A DNA stretch of 64,000 nt from the NCBI GenBank assembly GCA_021731045.1, contig JAKFYE010000015.1, forward strand, positions 1 to 64,000. The letters are read 5' to 3'. The notes under the pieces are model-generated. The model saw only the letters and a program-made list of their open reading frames with translations. It had not been told where the DNA came from and did no database searches. Source of the stretch: Bdellovibrionales bacterium. GTDB lineage: Bacteria; Bdellovibrionota; Bdellovibrionia; Bdellovibrionales; JAKFYE01. A program made the translations under genes and the position numbers. Numbering within the stretch: position 1 is the first letter of the stretch; each line of letters begins with the position of its first letter. Positions 49,392 to 61,788 of the stretch are shown here, piece by piece.

Positions 49392-50552
49392 GTGGAATAT
49401 TTATTAGTATCATTTCATGTCAATGATGTCGGCGTTGAGGGACTTACTCAAGCTGGTCTGCAGTCTTCCGATCGCGGTGCTGAACTTCAACTTCTTTTAA
49501 AAGATTTAAATGCGTGTGAGGCTTTTTATCTTTCGACATGCAATCGCACTGAATTTCTTTTTGCCTTTCAGCATCCAATACCTTTAACAATCGAAAACGT
49601 TTTTAAAAAAGCGTCACGTGTTTTTCGAAAACGCGACGAAATTATTCAACATCTGTTGGGCGTTGCATTGTCTAAAGATTCCGTCGTCTTTGGTGAAAGC
49701 CAAATTCTAGGACAGTTCAAACGCGCGTACGAACAGGCCTTGGAATGGGAAGTCTGCGGCTCAGATTTATCTCCTCTTTTAAACAGCATTATTCGTGAAG
49801 CCAAATCGATTCGCAGTCAAATTGGGCTTACTCAGGTTCATTCTTCAATCTCAACTGTGGCCGGAGCAAAAATTATCACTTCGTTTGAAGCTCCGAAGCC
49901 ACGAATTTTATTTATTGGCTCGGGTGAAACCAATAACATTCTTGCGAAATATCTTAAAAAACGTGAAAGATTCGAATTTATTTGGTCAAGCCGTGGCCAC
50001 CAAAGAGCTGTACAAGCTTCTGTCGAAAACGGCGGCGAAGTTTTAAATTGGGATTTAATTTCAAAAGGCATGCTTCCACATTGTGATGTTATTTGCGTCG
50101 CTACGCATGCGAGAGAAATCCTAGTGGACGATGTCGGTTTATTAAATGCCAATCCTAAAATGATATGTGATCTTTCCGTACCGGCCAATGTCTGTCGTGA
50201 AGTTACGAGTCGTTTAGGTATTTTGTACTTTGGAATGGAAGAGTTAAGCGAAGAGTTGGCTCAATCTCAAATTATTTCCCAAGATCTAATGAATGATTTA
50301 GCCCTACTTATTACAGCCTCGACCGAAAAAATTGAGAACGAATTAGTTTTTAGAGACTCTAAGCGCATTCTGATGCAGTCGTTTTCAAAACTTAATCAAG
50401 TTTGGGAGTCCGAGCTGAATGCTCTTTTAACTGGTCAACTCGCCGAGCTTACACCTGAGCAAAAAACAATTCTGACTCAGTGGGCGCAAAAACTTGTAAA
50501 AAAATCTAATCACGTTCAGATAGAAAGTTTAAAAGACAATGTCCGTTTATAA
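49392..50552 (+). CDS. hemA: Glutamyl-tRNA reductase
   Basis: A 386-residue enzyme that reduces glutamyl-tRNA(Glu) to glutamate-1-semialdehyde with NADPH, the first step of the C5 haem pathway. The catalytic Cys is C50 in YLSTCNRTEF. The central part has SVVFGESQILGQFKRAYEQA and the NADP-binding RILFIGSGETNNILAKYL. The start is GTG at 49392. It is the first gene of the haem operon and overlaps hemC/D by 14 bases. Confidence 0.95.
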   Translation: MEYLLVSFHVNDVGVEGLTQAGLQSSDRGAELQLLLKDLNACEAFYLSTCNRTEFLFAFQHPIPLTIENVFKKASRVFRKRDEIIQHLLGVALSKDSVVFGESQILGQFKRAYEQALEWEVCGSDLSPLLNSIIREAKSIRSQIGLTQVHSSISTVAGAKIITSFEAPKPRILFIGSGETNNILAKYLKKRERFEFIWSSRGHQRAVQASVENGGEVLNWDLISKGMLPHCDVICVATHAREILVDDVGLLNANPKMICDLSVPANVCREVTSRLGILYFGMEELSEELAQSQIISQDLMNDLALLITASTEKIENELVFRDSKRILMQSFSKLNQVWESELNALLTGQLAELTPEQKTILTQWAQKLVKKSNHVQIESLKDNVRL

Positions 50553-52149
50553 AATTGGCACTCGCGGTAGCGAGTTGGCTCTAACTCAAACTCACTCTGT
50601 TATTAAAGCCTTCTCGAATGTAGATATCACGGCCGAAAAACAAATTCTAAAAACCCGTGGCGACAAAGATCAGCGACCTTTCAATCAAATTTCTGGAGAC
50701 GGATTTTTTACCAAAGAACTTGAACGCAGCATTTTAAATCGCGAAACCCATTTTGCCGTTCATTCCGCAAAGGATTTGCCTTCGATCGTCCACGAAGACT
50801 TGCCATGGAAAGCGTTTTCGCACCGAGAAGAGACCAGCGATATTCTCATCGCGCTACCGACTGCATTTGATGCAAATGGAAACTTAATCGACGGGAAAAG
50901 AATTGGGACGTCATCACCTCGACGTGAATTGCAAATTAAAAATGCATTTCCAAACATTCAAGTCGAGTCGTTGCGCGGAAACGTTCCGACGCGTATTCAA
51001 AAAGTCATCGATGCCCATTTGGATGGAGTTATTTTAGCTAAAGCCGGTGTTGTTCGATTAGGCTTACTGGAAGAAATAAAAGAATGCGACCTCGTGGTGA
51101 AAGAGTTGGATTTTGTGACAGCTCCGTGTCAGGGAATTATTGCCGTTCAAGGAGCACAAAATATTATTTCTACTTTAGATAAAATCGCGAATCATGACCT
51201 GGATTTAATCGCAAAAGCAGAAAAGTCAGTTTTAGCATTACTTGGTGGCGGGTGCCACCTACCTCTCGGCACGAAAATTTATGCTGAAAAAGACGAATAT
51301 CGACTCGACTTTTTTTTAGGTGGGCGTTCCGAGACAATTGCATTCCAACTCAAAGCAAAAACAATTGGGACGCTCTTGCATGAGCTCGTAAAAGAACTTG
51401 TCAATACGCCAAAGCCGACGACCCATAGAGTTTGGTTCTCTCAACCTATTCAACACATACTAAAGCCGGCCTCGTTTGCCGCTCAACTTGGGATTGAACC
51501 TGTGGCTTGGCCCTTGTTAGAAGTCGTACCAAACTGGAAAGAAAAAGATTTGCAGGAGTTTCGCGCCGAAAAGAACCGCTACGGAGCTGTTTCATTTTCA
51601 AGTCAGTTCGCGGTTCAACTTTTTATGACCGAATTGAATTCTTATTTGGATATTAAGACTTGGCTCAATAATGTAAGGATTTTTGCCATAGGCCGTTCTA
51701 CAAAAGAGCGGTTAGCAGAATATGGGATAACCGAAGTCGAAATGTCTAAGGAGTCTCATGGAAAATCTCTTGCGGCGCTTCTAGAAAAAATAAAAATACA
51801 CGGAGATATTTTAATTCCGGGTCAACAAGGCTCGTTGGTGAAAGGGCGTTTAAAAGGTTTTGGACCACATTCGAAAGGTTTAACGCTCTATCGCATGCGC
51901 CCATCTCGTAACCCCATGTCACTCGAAGTTCCATTAATTGAGAAGAACGATCATATTGTAATTACAAGTCCTTCCGCTGCAAAAGAATTTGTACTAAGGT
52001 CCTTAAAGCATCCTGGCTTGAAACGCCTGTCCGTGTGGGCTTTTGGACCATCAACAAGTCGCGAGTTAGGTTTTCTCGGTGTGCAACATCGAACAAATCC
52101 TATCTCCGGCTCTTGGGAGTCCGTGCTGCGCGAGATTAAAAAATCTTAA
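50539..52149 (+). CDS. hemCD: Porphobilinogen deaminase-uroporphyrinogen III synthase fusion
   Basis: A 536-residue bifunctional protein. The N-terminal part (1 to about 290) is HemC: VYKIGTRGSELALTQT, DGFFTKELERSIL, HSAKDLPS, and the dipyrromethane cofactor Cys C239 in LLGGGCHLPLG. From about 296 (HRVWFSQPIQHIL) to the end is a HemD-like domain with two Rossmann-like lobes (AVSFSSQFAVQLF, IVITSPSAAKEFVL). It would turn porphobilinogen into uroporphyrinogen III. Fusion of the two is rare but known. Fourteen-base overlap with hemA; Shine-Dalgarno for hemL at its end. Confidence 0.92.
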   Translation: MSVYKIGTRGSELALTQTHSVIKAFSNVDITAEKQILKTRGDKDQRPFNQISGDGFFTKELERSILNRETHFAVHSAKDLPSIVHEDLPWKAFSHREETSDILIALPTAFDANGNLIDGKRIGTSSPRRELQIKNAFPNIQVESLRGNVPTRIQKVIDAHLDGVILAKAGVVRLGLLEEIKECDLVVKELDFVTAPCQGIIAVQGAQNIISTLDKIANHDLDLIAKAEKSVLALLGGGCHLPLGTKIYAEKDEYRLDFFLGGRSETIAFQLKAKTIGTLLHELVKELVNTPKPTTHRVWFSQPIQHILKPASFAAQLGIEPVAWPLLEVVPNWKEKDLQEFRAEKNRYGAVSFSSQFAVQLFMTELNSYLDIKTWLNNVRIFAIGRSTKERLAEYGITEVEMSKESHGKSLAALLEKIKIHGDILIPGQQGSLVKGRLKGFGPHSKGLTLYRMRPSRNPMSLEVPLIEKNDHIVITSPSAAKEFVLRSLKHPGLKRLSVWAFGPSTSRELGFLGVQHRTNPISGSWESVLREIKKS

Positions 52150-52158
52150 GGAGTGATT

Positions 52159-53436
52159 ATGGAACTCTCTACATCGCAACGGTTTTACGAACGAGCACAA
52201 AAGTTATCACCTGCTGGAGTTCACTCTCCTGTTCGTGCATTTAAATCTGTCGGCGGCACTCCTATTTTTTTTGAACGCGGCTTAGGTTCAAAAATCTACG
52301 ACGTAGATGAAAATGAATACGTCGACTACTGCATGAGCTGGGGTGCGCTGGCATTGGGTCATGCGTATCCAGCAGTTGTCGAGGCTATCCAAACTCAAGC
52401 GGCTTTGGGAACTCATTACGGAACGCCAACACCTCACGATGTCGAGTTAGCAGAAATTATTCTATCCGCACTTCACCCTTTTGAAGAACTTCGTTTTGTC
52501 AGCTCAGGAACCGAAGCCGTTATGACAGCGTTACGTTTAGCTCGTGGAGTTACGGGCCGAGATAAAATTGTAAAAATTGATGGCGCTTATCACGGGCATG
52601 TCGACTCTCTTTTAGTCGCAGCGGGCTCTGGACTTGTGACGCAAGGGTTATCTGACTCAGCCGGAGTCACAAAGGGTTCCGTCAACGACACGCTCGTTAT
52701 ACCTCCGGGAAGAACCGAAGCGCTCGATCACGTTTTTGCCGAACACGGTAAAGAGATTGCGGCTATTATTGTTGAACCCGTCATGGCCAACAATGGACTT
52801 TTTGAACTCGGAAAAGAATATCTGCAATACTGTCGAGATATTTCAAAAAAGCACGGTGCACTTTTAATTTTTGACGAGGTCATCACGGGCTTTAGACTCG
52901 CCTGGGGCGGAGCCAAAGCTTACTATGGTATCTTTCCCGATATAGGAACATACGGAAAAATTATCGGCGGTGGCATGCCGGTCGGAGCCATTGCTGGATC
53001 TAAGTTTGTCATGGAACATCTTGCGCCGATCGGAAAAGTATATCAGGCCGGAACGCTAAGCGGAAATCCGATTGCGATGGTTGCTGGTATCGCCAACCTT
53101 AGAGGTCTTCAAAAAACAAATTTCTATGAGACCACTCGGGAGCTTGGTCTGTATATGGACGAAAAGATCGCACGCATTCAAAAAAATGCAGGACGCAAAC
53201 CTTTTGGCTTTCGTCGTATCGAAAGTCTTTTTTGGTTTTCTTTTGGCTCATCACAAATGCCGACAACTTCGCAGGAAATACTTCCTCATGCAAAACCGCT
53301 CTATGCCGAAATTTTTCATGGCGCACTTGATCGCGGCGTTTACCTGGCCCCGAGTGCTTATGAGGTTGGCTTTCTTTCTTCGAGCCACACAAAATCAGAT
53401 ATCGACAAACTTGTGAGCGTTATCGAAAAAATATGA
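52159..53436 (+). CDS. hemL: Glutamate-1-semialdehyde aminomutase
   Basis: A 425-residue PLP enzyme that moves the amino group of glutamate-1-semialdehyde to give 5-aminolevulinate. Diagnostic are SPAGVHSPVRAFKSVGGTP, RFVSSGTEAVMTALRLARG, DGAYHGHVD, IFDEVITGFR and the PLP lysine K267 in TYGKIIGGGMPVG. ATG 52159 has AAGGAG five bases upstream; the in-frame GTG at 52153 overlaps that site. It overlaps the kinase gene by four bases. Confidence 0.95.
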   Translation: MELSTSQRFYERAQKLSPAGVHSPVRAFKSVGGTPIFFERGLGSKIYDVDENEYVDYCMSWGALALGHAYPAVVEAIQTQAALGTHYGTPTPHDVELAEIILSALHPFEELRFVSSGTEAVMTALRLARGVTGRDKIVKIDGAYHGHVDSLLVAAGSGLVTQGLSDSAGVTKGSVNDTLVIPPGRTEALDHVFAEHGKEIAAIIVEPVMANNGLFELGKEYLQYCRDISKKHGALLIFDEVITGFRLAWGGAKAYYGIFPDIGTYGKIIGGGMPVGAIAGSKFVMEHLAPIGKVYQAGTLSGNPIAMVAGIANLRGLQKTNFYETTRELGLYMDEKIARIQKNAGRKPFGFRRIESLFWFSFGSSQMPTTSQEILPHAKPLYAEIFHGALDRGVYLAPSAYEVGFLSSSHTKSDIDKLVSVIEKI

Positions 53437-54356
53437 GAGTGTCGGCACGTTTTAGTTTTATTGCTCTCTCCTTACTCGCCTCTATGCAAATGCTATGGTG
53501 GGCCCATTTAATCATGAGTCAGCAAAGTTTAATTGCGGAACTCATTAATTCCCCACTAGCTTTTGAAAAGGCACGCACATACCATCTTATGATTTTTGCA
53601 GAGGGTGTCTTCTTTTTTGGCGTTTTGAGTTTTGGAATTTGGATGGCGTACAAATCTTTAGCTAAAGAGCTCAAACTTCAGCGTTCACACTCCGATTTTT
53701 TAAGTGCTATTACTCACGAACTTAAAACTCCTATCACCAATGTGCGACTTTGCCTCGATACTTTGGAGCGCAGTCATTTGCCTGAAGAAACCAAAACTCG
53801 TTATATTCAGCGCGCACAACTTGCCGTGGATAAACTTGTGGAAGAAGTTGAAACTATCTTAGCTATTTCTAGTAAAAATAATTTAGCTCGCGACAAGCAG
53901 GTGTTCGATTTGAATGATTTAATATCTACCGTTATTCAAGAAACTCAAATTCTCAAGAATACACAAATTGTTTTCAAAAAAGAAAACCCGCAACTCATTG
54001 CAGCTCCTTACGAAGAGAGTCGTTTGATTCTTCGTAATCTTTTGGATAATGCGCTTAAATATTCAGGTGATAGCTCTGGCGCTGTTAATATCCAGCTTCA
54101 GTCTGAAAAAAACAGAGTGGTGGCAAAAATTATCGACAATGGTATCGGCCTTACCACCGAAGAAGCCGCCCATGCGTTTGAACCTTTTTACCGCGGCGAA
54201 GACGGACGCAAACTTGATCCGACCGGCACGGGCCTGGGACTTCCATTGGTAAGAAGGTTGGCCGATGCTTTTGGAATTGAAATTTCACTTAATAGCAAAG
54301 GGCGCGGATTCGGTACAACAGCGAATGTAAGTTGGCCAGCAGAGAAGACTATATGA
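53433..54356 (+). CDS. Sensor histidine kinase within the haem operon
   Basis: A 307-residue membrane kinase. Two membrane helices (about 8-28 and 54-74) flank a short periplasmic loop. Then come the HisKA domain with H95 in SAITHELKTPITNVRL and the HATPase domain with LILRNLLDNALKYSG (N box), IIDNGIGL and GTGLGLPLVRRL. The periplasmic part is only about 25 residues, so it likely senses within the membrane or via a partner. It overlaps hemL and the regulator gene by four bases each. Confidence 0.92.
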   Translation: MRVSARFSFIALSLLASMQMLWWAHLIMSQQSLIAELINSPLAFEKARTYHLMIFAEGVFFFGVLSFGIWMAYKSLAKELKLQRSHSDFLSAITHELKTPITNVRLCLDTLERSHLPEETKTRYIQRAQLAVDKLVEEVETILAISSKNNLARDKQVFDLNDLISTVIQETQILKNTQIVFKKENPQLIAAPYEESRLILRNLLDNALKYSGDSSGAVNIQLQSEKNRVVAKIIDNGIGLTTEEAAHAFEPFYRGEDGRKLDPTGTGLGLPLVRRLADAFGIEISLNSKGRGFGTTANVSWPAEKTI

Positions 54357-55042
54357 AACGTATTTTACTTGTTGAAGACGACAAACTCCTCGGAGAGATT
54401 TTAAAAGAAAATCTTGAGCTTGAGGGGTATTTTGTAGAGTGGCGCCAAACCGGAGCGGCTCTTCCCGAATATATAAAATCAAACCCATTCCAGCTTATTA
54501 TTTTAGATGTCATGTTGCCTGTTATGTCGGGACTTGAAGCTTTGCGCGAAATTCGTAATACATCGCAAGTTCCTATTATTATGGTTTCGGCAAAAGGGTC
54601 TTCTCAAGATCGGATTCTTGGGCTCGAACTTAAAGCAGACGACTATCTTAGTAAGCCATTTCATTTAAAAGAGTTTTTACTTCGCGTACAATCAGTGCTT
54701 CGACGCTCCCAAAGCAAAGAGTTCCAAGAAATACAACAAGCAAAAATTGGTCGTGCGCAATTCGATCTAGAATCCTTTACGGTTGAAACTGTTTCTGGAG
54801 AGAAAGAAATTTTATCGGCAAAAGAAATCGGTGTTGTGCGATTGCTTATTCGTCAGAGCAACAAAGTTGTGAGCCGAGAAGAAATTTTAAATTCTGTCTG
54901 GGGTACAAGCGAATTTCCTTCCACACGTACCGTGGACAACTTTATCGTGAAACTTCGCAAGCTAATCGAAAACGATCCGTCCCAGCCCGAGTGGATTATT
55001 TCACATCGTGGCGTTGGATATTCACTAAGGAGCCATTTATGA
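54353..55042 (+). CDS. OmpR-family response regulator within the haem operon
   Basis: A 229-residue regulator. The receiver domain has D9, D10 and phospho-accepting D52 (LDVMLP); K-containing YLSKPFHLKE follows. The winged-helix DNA-binding domain occupies the C-terminal 95 residues (SAKEIGVVRLLIRQSNKVVSREEIL and RTVDNFIVKLRKLIE). It is the partner of the upstream kinase. It overlaps that gene (ATGA) and hemE (ATGA), so the pair is translated together with the haem genes. Confidence 0.94.
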   Translation: MKRILLVEDDKLLGEILKENLELEGYFVEWRQTGAALPEYIKSNPFQLIILDVMLPVMSGLEALREIRNTSQVPIIMVSAKGSSQDRILGLELKADDYLSKPFHLKEFLLRVQSVLRRSQSKEFQEIQQAKIGRAQFDLESFTVETVSGEKEILSAKEIGVVRLLIRQSNKVVSREEILNSVWGTSEFPSTRTVDNFIVKLRKLIENDPSQPEWIISHRGVGYSLRSHL

Positions 55043-56061
55043 GTTTTTTATCTGCTCTCGCACAAAAAAATTCTGGTCGATTACCTGTCTGGTTTATGCG
55101 ACAAGCCGGTCGCTATTTACCTGAATATCAAGCTTTAAGAAAAAAATATGACTTTCGAACTATGAGTCACGATCCAAAACTTATTTGCGAAACTACAATG
55201 ACTCCATTTGCCCGTTACGATCTCGATGGCGCAATTATGTTTTCTGATATCCTCACATGTCTAGAATACATGGGCTCAGCATTTCATTTTGGCGCTGACG
55301 GTCCCGTACTCGAAGACCATGGTCCACAAATTCTATCACGCTTAACGCCCTTGAATCCTTCGCAGGACATGGCTTTTGTTGGCGAAGGTATTCGCTTAGC
55401 CAAAAAAGAATTGGGCTCAAAACCACTGATTGGTTTTGCGGGAGCACCGTTTACACTTATTTCGTATTTAGTCGAAGGTGGCACTTCCCGCGAGTTTACT
55501 GATACAAGAATGTTTATTTATGAAAGGCCTGAAGAATTTCAAAAAACATTAAATCTATTGGGCGAGTCTATTGCGGAGTATCTGCTCTATCAAATCTCAT
55601 GTGGCGCAGATGCTGTACAGATTTTTGATTCGTGGGTCGGTATACTTCCCCATACGGTTTATAAAGACTTAGTAGCTCCGACAATGTCCAAACTTATAAC
55701 AAAAGTAAAATCTGCAGGTAAACCTGTGATTTTGTACTCGCAACCCACAAGCCATCTTGTAAAAACACTTTCTGAATTTGCACCTACCGCGCTAAGCGTA
55801 GATTGGCGCGAATCTTTAAGTGATGTAGTAAATAAAATAAAGCCTGAAAATGTTCCCACTTTACAAGGCAACTTGGATCCAATCGTCACAACTTTAGAAT
55901 GGGATAAAGCTAAACCTTACGTCGTTGAACTTTTAGAAGAAGTGTCTCGACTTAATCTTCGCAAACAATATATTTTTAACGTTGGACATGGCGTAACTCC
56001 AGAAACAAAATGGGAAACGCTTGGTTCTATTATAAATTTCGTGCACGAATATAAAATCTAA
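55039..56061 (+). CDS. hemE: Uroporphyrinogen decarboxylase
   Basis: A 340-residue enzyme that removes four carboxyl groups from uroporphyrinogen III to give coproporphyrinogen III. Signature sequences are LPVWFMRQAGRYLPEYQALR near residue 15, ALIMFSDILT-like AIMFSDILTCLEYMG, GFAGAPFTLISYLVEGG, and GHGVTPETKWE at the end. ATG 55039 has AAGGAG upstream and overlaps the regulator stop; the in-frame extension upstream is inside that gene. Overlaps hemY by one base. Confidence 0.95.
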   Translation: MSFLSALAQKNSGRLPVWFMRQAGRYLPEYQALRKKYDFRTMSHDPKLICETTMTPFARYDLDGAIMFSDILTCLEYMGSAFHFGADGPVLEDHGPQILSRLTPLNPSQDMAFVGEGIRLAKKELGSKPLIGFAGAPFTLISYLVEGGTSREFTDTRMFIYERPEEFQKTLNLLGESIAEYLLYQISCGADAVQIFDSWVGILPHTVYKDLVAPTMSKLITKVKSAGKPVILYSQPTSHLVKTLSEFAPTALSVDWRESLSDVVNKIKPENVPTLQGNLDPIVTTLEWDKAKPYVVELLEEVSRLNLRKQYIFNVGHGVTPETKWETLGSIINFVHEYKI

Positions 56062-57365
56062 TGTCGTGCGGAAGAGTCGCAATTGTCGGCGCCGGCATTT
56101 CGGGTCTCACTCTTGGTTATTGGCTTAAAAAGGCAAACGTTTCTGTCACATTATTTGAATCTTCGGGACGTGTTGGAGGCTACATGGGCTCCGAACGCGA
56201 CGAAGACTTTGTTGTAGAGCGGGGTCCAAATTCATTGCTTGATAGCACCCCTGCTTTTCAGTCACTTATTAAAGAACTTGGGCTAAAAGATCGGGTTACT
56301 TATGCGCAAAATAATTCTAAAGAAAGATTTCTGTATCTTGAAAAAAAATTAAAAAAGCTGCCCCGATCTTTTTTCGAGTTCTTAAAATCGGATATTGTTG
56401 AAACTCCTTCTAAATTTAGAATTATAAGTGAATTCGTCAAATCTTTTTCGCATACAGATACGCAAGAAACTATATTTGAGTTTGCGACCCGACACTTTGG
56501 TAATGAGATTGCTTACAATATCGTTATTCCTGCAACAATAGGGGTATTTGCCGGAGATGCCCGTGATCTTAATTTTGAACGGGCCTTTCCAAAGCTCCAG
56601 AAAATTGAAGAACAATACGGAAGCGTTCTTCGCGGCATGATGAAAACTAAATCTGCAGCTAAACTTTTCTCTTTTCAAAATGGAACGCAAGAGCTCGTAG
56701 ATGCACTTTACGAAAATTTAAAAAATGAGATTTTATTAAATACGCCAGTTACTTCTTTTCAAAGCAGTAGCTCGGGCTGGAGTGTCAATGGTCACATCTT
56801 TGAACGGGTTATTTTGTGTACATCTTTGCCTTCAATTCTAAAGACTGTTGCGAACCTTCAAAATCAATGGCCAAAATTAAAGAAAAAAGATGTCGCCCCG
56901 GTTGTCAGCGTTTCGCTTGGGTTTAATCTACCTCTCTCAACTTATGGATTTGGGATACTGATTCATCCCGACAATAATTTGAAAACGTTAGGGATACTGT
57001 TTCCTTCCAATACGTTTAAAAACCGCGCTCCACAAAATAGCCATTTACTTACGCTTATTATGGGCGGAACGTTTCACCCAGAAGTCACAACATGGACGTC
57101 TGAGCATTTAATCACAGTGGCATTATCCGAGTTACGCCAAATATTAGGTCCCATTCCAGACCCCGTAAAAACCTGGACGTTTAATTATCCAGAGGGAATT
57201 ACGCAATACAACTCTCAGTCTTCAGAAGACTTCGACATGCTGAAGCGTCAAATTCAGAATCAGCCCGGCTTATATGTTAATAGCCATGCTTTTGGCGGTG
57301 TCGCAGTGGGCGACTGCGTTTACAAATCCTATGAGCTTGCGCGATCAATTGCTCCGCGACTATAA
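56061..57365 (+). CDS. hemY: Oxygen-dependent protoporphyrinogen oxidase (HemY-type)
   Basis: A 434-residue FAD protein that oxidises protoporphyrinogen (or coproporphyrinogen) in the last steps of haem synthesis. FAD binding is shown by VAIVGAGISGLTLGYWLKKA at the N-terminus, then ESSGRVGGYMGSER and VVERGPNSLLDSTP, with the C-terminal GLYVNSHAFGGVAVGDCVYK. It begins on the last base of the hemE stop. The position in the haem operon confirms the call; HemY versus coproporphyrinogen oxidase (HgoX) activity cannot be fixed by eye. Confidence 0.9.
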   Translation: MSCGRVAIVGAGISGLTLGYWLKKANVSVTLFESSGRVGGYMGSERDEDFVVERGPNSLLDSTPAFQSLIKELGLKDRVTYAQNNSKERFLYLEKKLKKLPRSFFEFLKSDIVETPSKFRIISEFVKSFSHTDTQETIFEFATRHFGNEIAYNIVIPATIGVFAGDARDLNFERAFPKLQKIEEQYGSVLRGMMKTKSAAKLFSFQNGTQELVDALYENLKNEILLNTPVTSFQSSSSGWSVNGHIFERVILCTSLPSILKTVANLQNQWPKLKKKDVAPVVSVSLGFNLPLSTYGFGILIHPDNNLKTLGILFPSNTFKNRAPQNSHLLTLIMGGTFHPEVTTWTSEHLITVALSELRQILGPIPDPVKTWTFNYPEGITQYNSQSSEDFDMLKRQIQNQPGLYVNSHAFGGVAVGDCVYKSYELARSIAPRL

Positions 57366-57372
57366 TGATTAC

Positions 57373-57696
57373 ATGAGATTTGTTGTATTCTTATTATGCC
57401 TTTCCTCACTCGTCGCCTGTACCACTCCTATGGTTGAACGATTTGATAAAGTTGAATTAGGAATGGACAAAACAGACGTGATCGATGAGGTTGGATCGCC
57501 AAATCGCAGCTTGAGATCGAACGATCAAGATATTTGGATCTATACGTTTCACACTCCCGACACAATTGAACAACGCGAAGTTTGTTTTAAAGATAACGTT
57601 GTTAGTTACGTAGGTACCCCACGTCCTCGAAATGAGCATCCTAAAATAAAATCTGAAGAAGAAGCTGCGGCAGTTCTTAAAAAAGAACTTAAGTAG
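57373..57696 (+). CDS. SmpA/BamE-like lipoprotein
   Basis: A 107-residue lipoprotein. The signal ends LLCLSSLVACTT with the lipobox Cys at about residue 14. The mature part has a SmpA/BamE-type domain: FDKVELGMDKTDVIDEVGSPN followed by DIWIYTFH. BamE is part of the outer-membrane protein assembly machine, but several short lipoproteins share the domain. The ATG at 57373 follows the hemY stop by 7 bases, so it may be cotranscribed. Confidence 0.72.
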   Translation: MRFVVFLLCLSSLVACTTPMVERFDKVELGMDKTDVIDEVGSPNRSLRSNDQDIWIYTFHTPDTIEQREVCFKDNVVSYVGTPRPRNEHPKIKSEEEAAAVLKKELK

Positions 57697-57711
57697 TCTT
57701 TTAATGTTAGT

Positions 57712-58248
57712 CTAATATGTAAGTTTTGGTCGAGTCGAAGTCGCCGGCTCGGTTTTTGGCGTGTGCGATTTTTGCTGCGGCTCCTCTCGCTTTTCTTCTT
57801 TAGCTTGTTTAGCATTTTCTTTGGCCACAACTTCTGGAGCTTTAGCGTACGTCTTACCTATCTTCATAAGAATACCTTTAAGTCTTAAGTCGATATTAGA
57901 AATTGTATTGATCTCTTCAATTGTTTCGATTTCAAAACGTCGATACTGACGTTCTGTCGCATCTCCTTGTTGCGGATGCTCGTACATTAGTTTTTTCTTT
58001 TCTCTTTGAAACTTAACAAAGTTTTCTTTTAAATCATTAGCGTCGGTAATCATTTCATCAAGAATCGCGCGAATAGCCTCTTGTTCGTGAAGTTCGGCTT
58101 TTTTTTCTGCAAGCTCTTTAATGTGTGCACGGCGATCTTCCACACGAGTCTTATATTGTCTGACGTTGGCATTTAGTTGCGCGTAGCTATCTGCCAAAGC
58201 TGGACACGCAGAATATGACAGAAATAGAAAAATAAAAGTGAATTTCAT
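57712..58248 (-). CDS. Secreted coiled-coil protein of unknown function
   Basis: A 178-residue protein with a signal peptide (MKFTFIFLFLSYSACPALA). The mature part is almost entirely helical and charged (VRQYKTRVEDRRAHIKELAE), forming coiled coil, and ends in a Lys/Pro/Thr-rich tail. It is probably periplasmic. I place the start at ATG 58248, where the signal peptide begins; a longer in-frame start at 58284 is inside the upstream gene. The gene overlaps nothing but lies 10 bases after the zinc-ribbon gene. Confidence 0.72.
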   Translation of the reverse strand: MKFTFIFLFLSYSACPALADSYAQLNANVRQYKTRVEDRRAHIKELAEKKAELHEQEAIRAILDEMITDANDLKENFVKFQREKKKLMYEHPQQGDATERQYRRFEIETIEEINTISNIDLRLKGILMKIGKTYAKAPEVVAKENAKQAKEEKREEPQQKSHTPKTEPATSTRPKLTY

Positions 58249-58258
58249 TTTTTGTCCT

Positions 58259-58957
58259 TCACGGACTAATTTCGAAAATTCCATTTTGCACCCACGATAT
58301 GTTTAAGGAGTAACCTTTTAAGCGACTAACAAGAATGCTTGCCTTTATCGCATTTACTTTTTCAATTTTAATTGAGCCACCTCTTAATTTTTTTATAATG
58401 TCGGCCCCATTCCAACCAAATCGAGCATCTGTTAATGACTCGCGCACAGCCGTTCGCAAGTCTTCCGAGTCGATGCCCGTAATTAAAATGTCATACAAAA
58501 AATTACCGCTCGCGGCTTGTGATACTTCAGAATTCGCAAACGCGACAACATCTTCAAAATCAGACGTGGCTTTTTTTGCTTTGATTTTTGAGAGTTCGTA
58601 AGGCTCACCCTCACTAAAATCAGGTGGAGGAACAGGCATGGACTCCATCACGGTCGGTTGTTCCTCAGCCTCTACAATTTGAATTGGCTCTACAAGTGGA
58701 GCAAACGGAGGTTCAGGAATAGGTGGATACTGCGCGATTTCGGTCGCTTTATCTGCAATTGAAGGAAGAGGGCTATTGTCCGCAAGGCTTTTTGTTGGTG
58801 CGCCCGCAGACTCTGAAATAATCTCGTTTGTTTGCTCTTCGGCCATCGAAACAGTGCCATAAAAATCGACGGATAGAACGGCTTTACAATTTTTGCAGTT
58901 ATAGAGTCCGAATGACGTTTCGGGTACGGGTGCATCACATTTTGGACACTGGCTCAT
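58259..58957 (-). CDS. Zinc-ribbon protein with helical C-terminal domain
   Basis: A 232-residue protein. The N-terminus has a zinc ribbon (MSQCPKCDAPVPE and YNCKNCKAVL). A long acidic, Pro-rich linker (about 40-135) follows. The C-terminal 90 residues (FLYDILITGIDSEDLRTAVR) form a compact domain I cannot name. ATG 58957 has AAGGA seven bases upstream, better placed than GTG 58963. It lies 24 bases after secA on the same strand. Confidence 0.72.
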   Translation of the reverse strand: MSQCPKCDAPVPETSFGLYNCKNCKAVLSVDFYGTVSMAEEQTNEIISESAGAPTKSLADNSPLPSIADKATEIAQYPPIPEPPFAPLVEPIQIVEAEEQPTVMESMPVPPPDFSEGEPYELSKIKAKKATSDFEDVVAFANSEVSQAASGNFLYDILITGIDSEDLRTAVRESLTDARFGWNGADIIKKLRGGSIKIEKVNAIKASILVSRLKGYSLNISWVQNGIFEISP

Positions 58958-58981
58958 TAGCACATCCTTGGCTAAAGACTT

Positions 58982-61723
<2,742 letters not shown>

Positions 61724-61788
61724 AGACGAAAATTCTACCCTTTTGAGCCTAGAATGGTCACTGAATTATTTAGACGGGTGTGTGCGTA

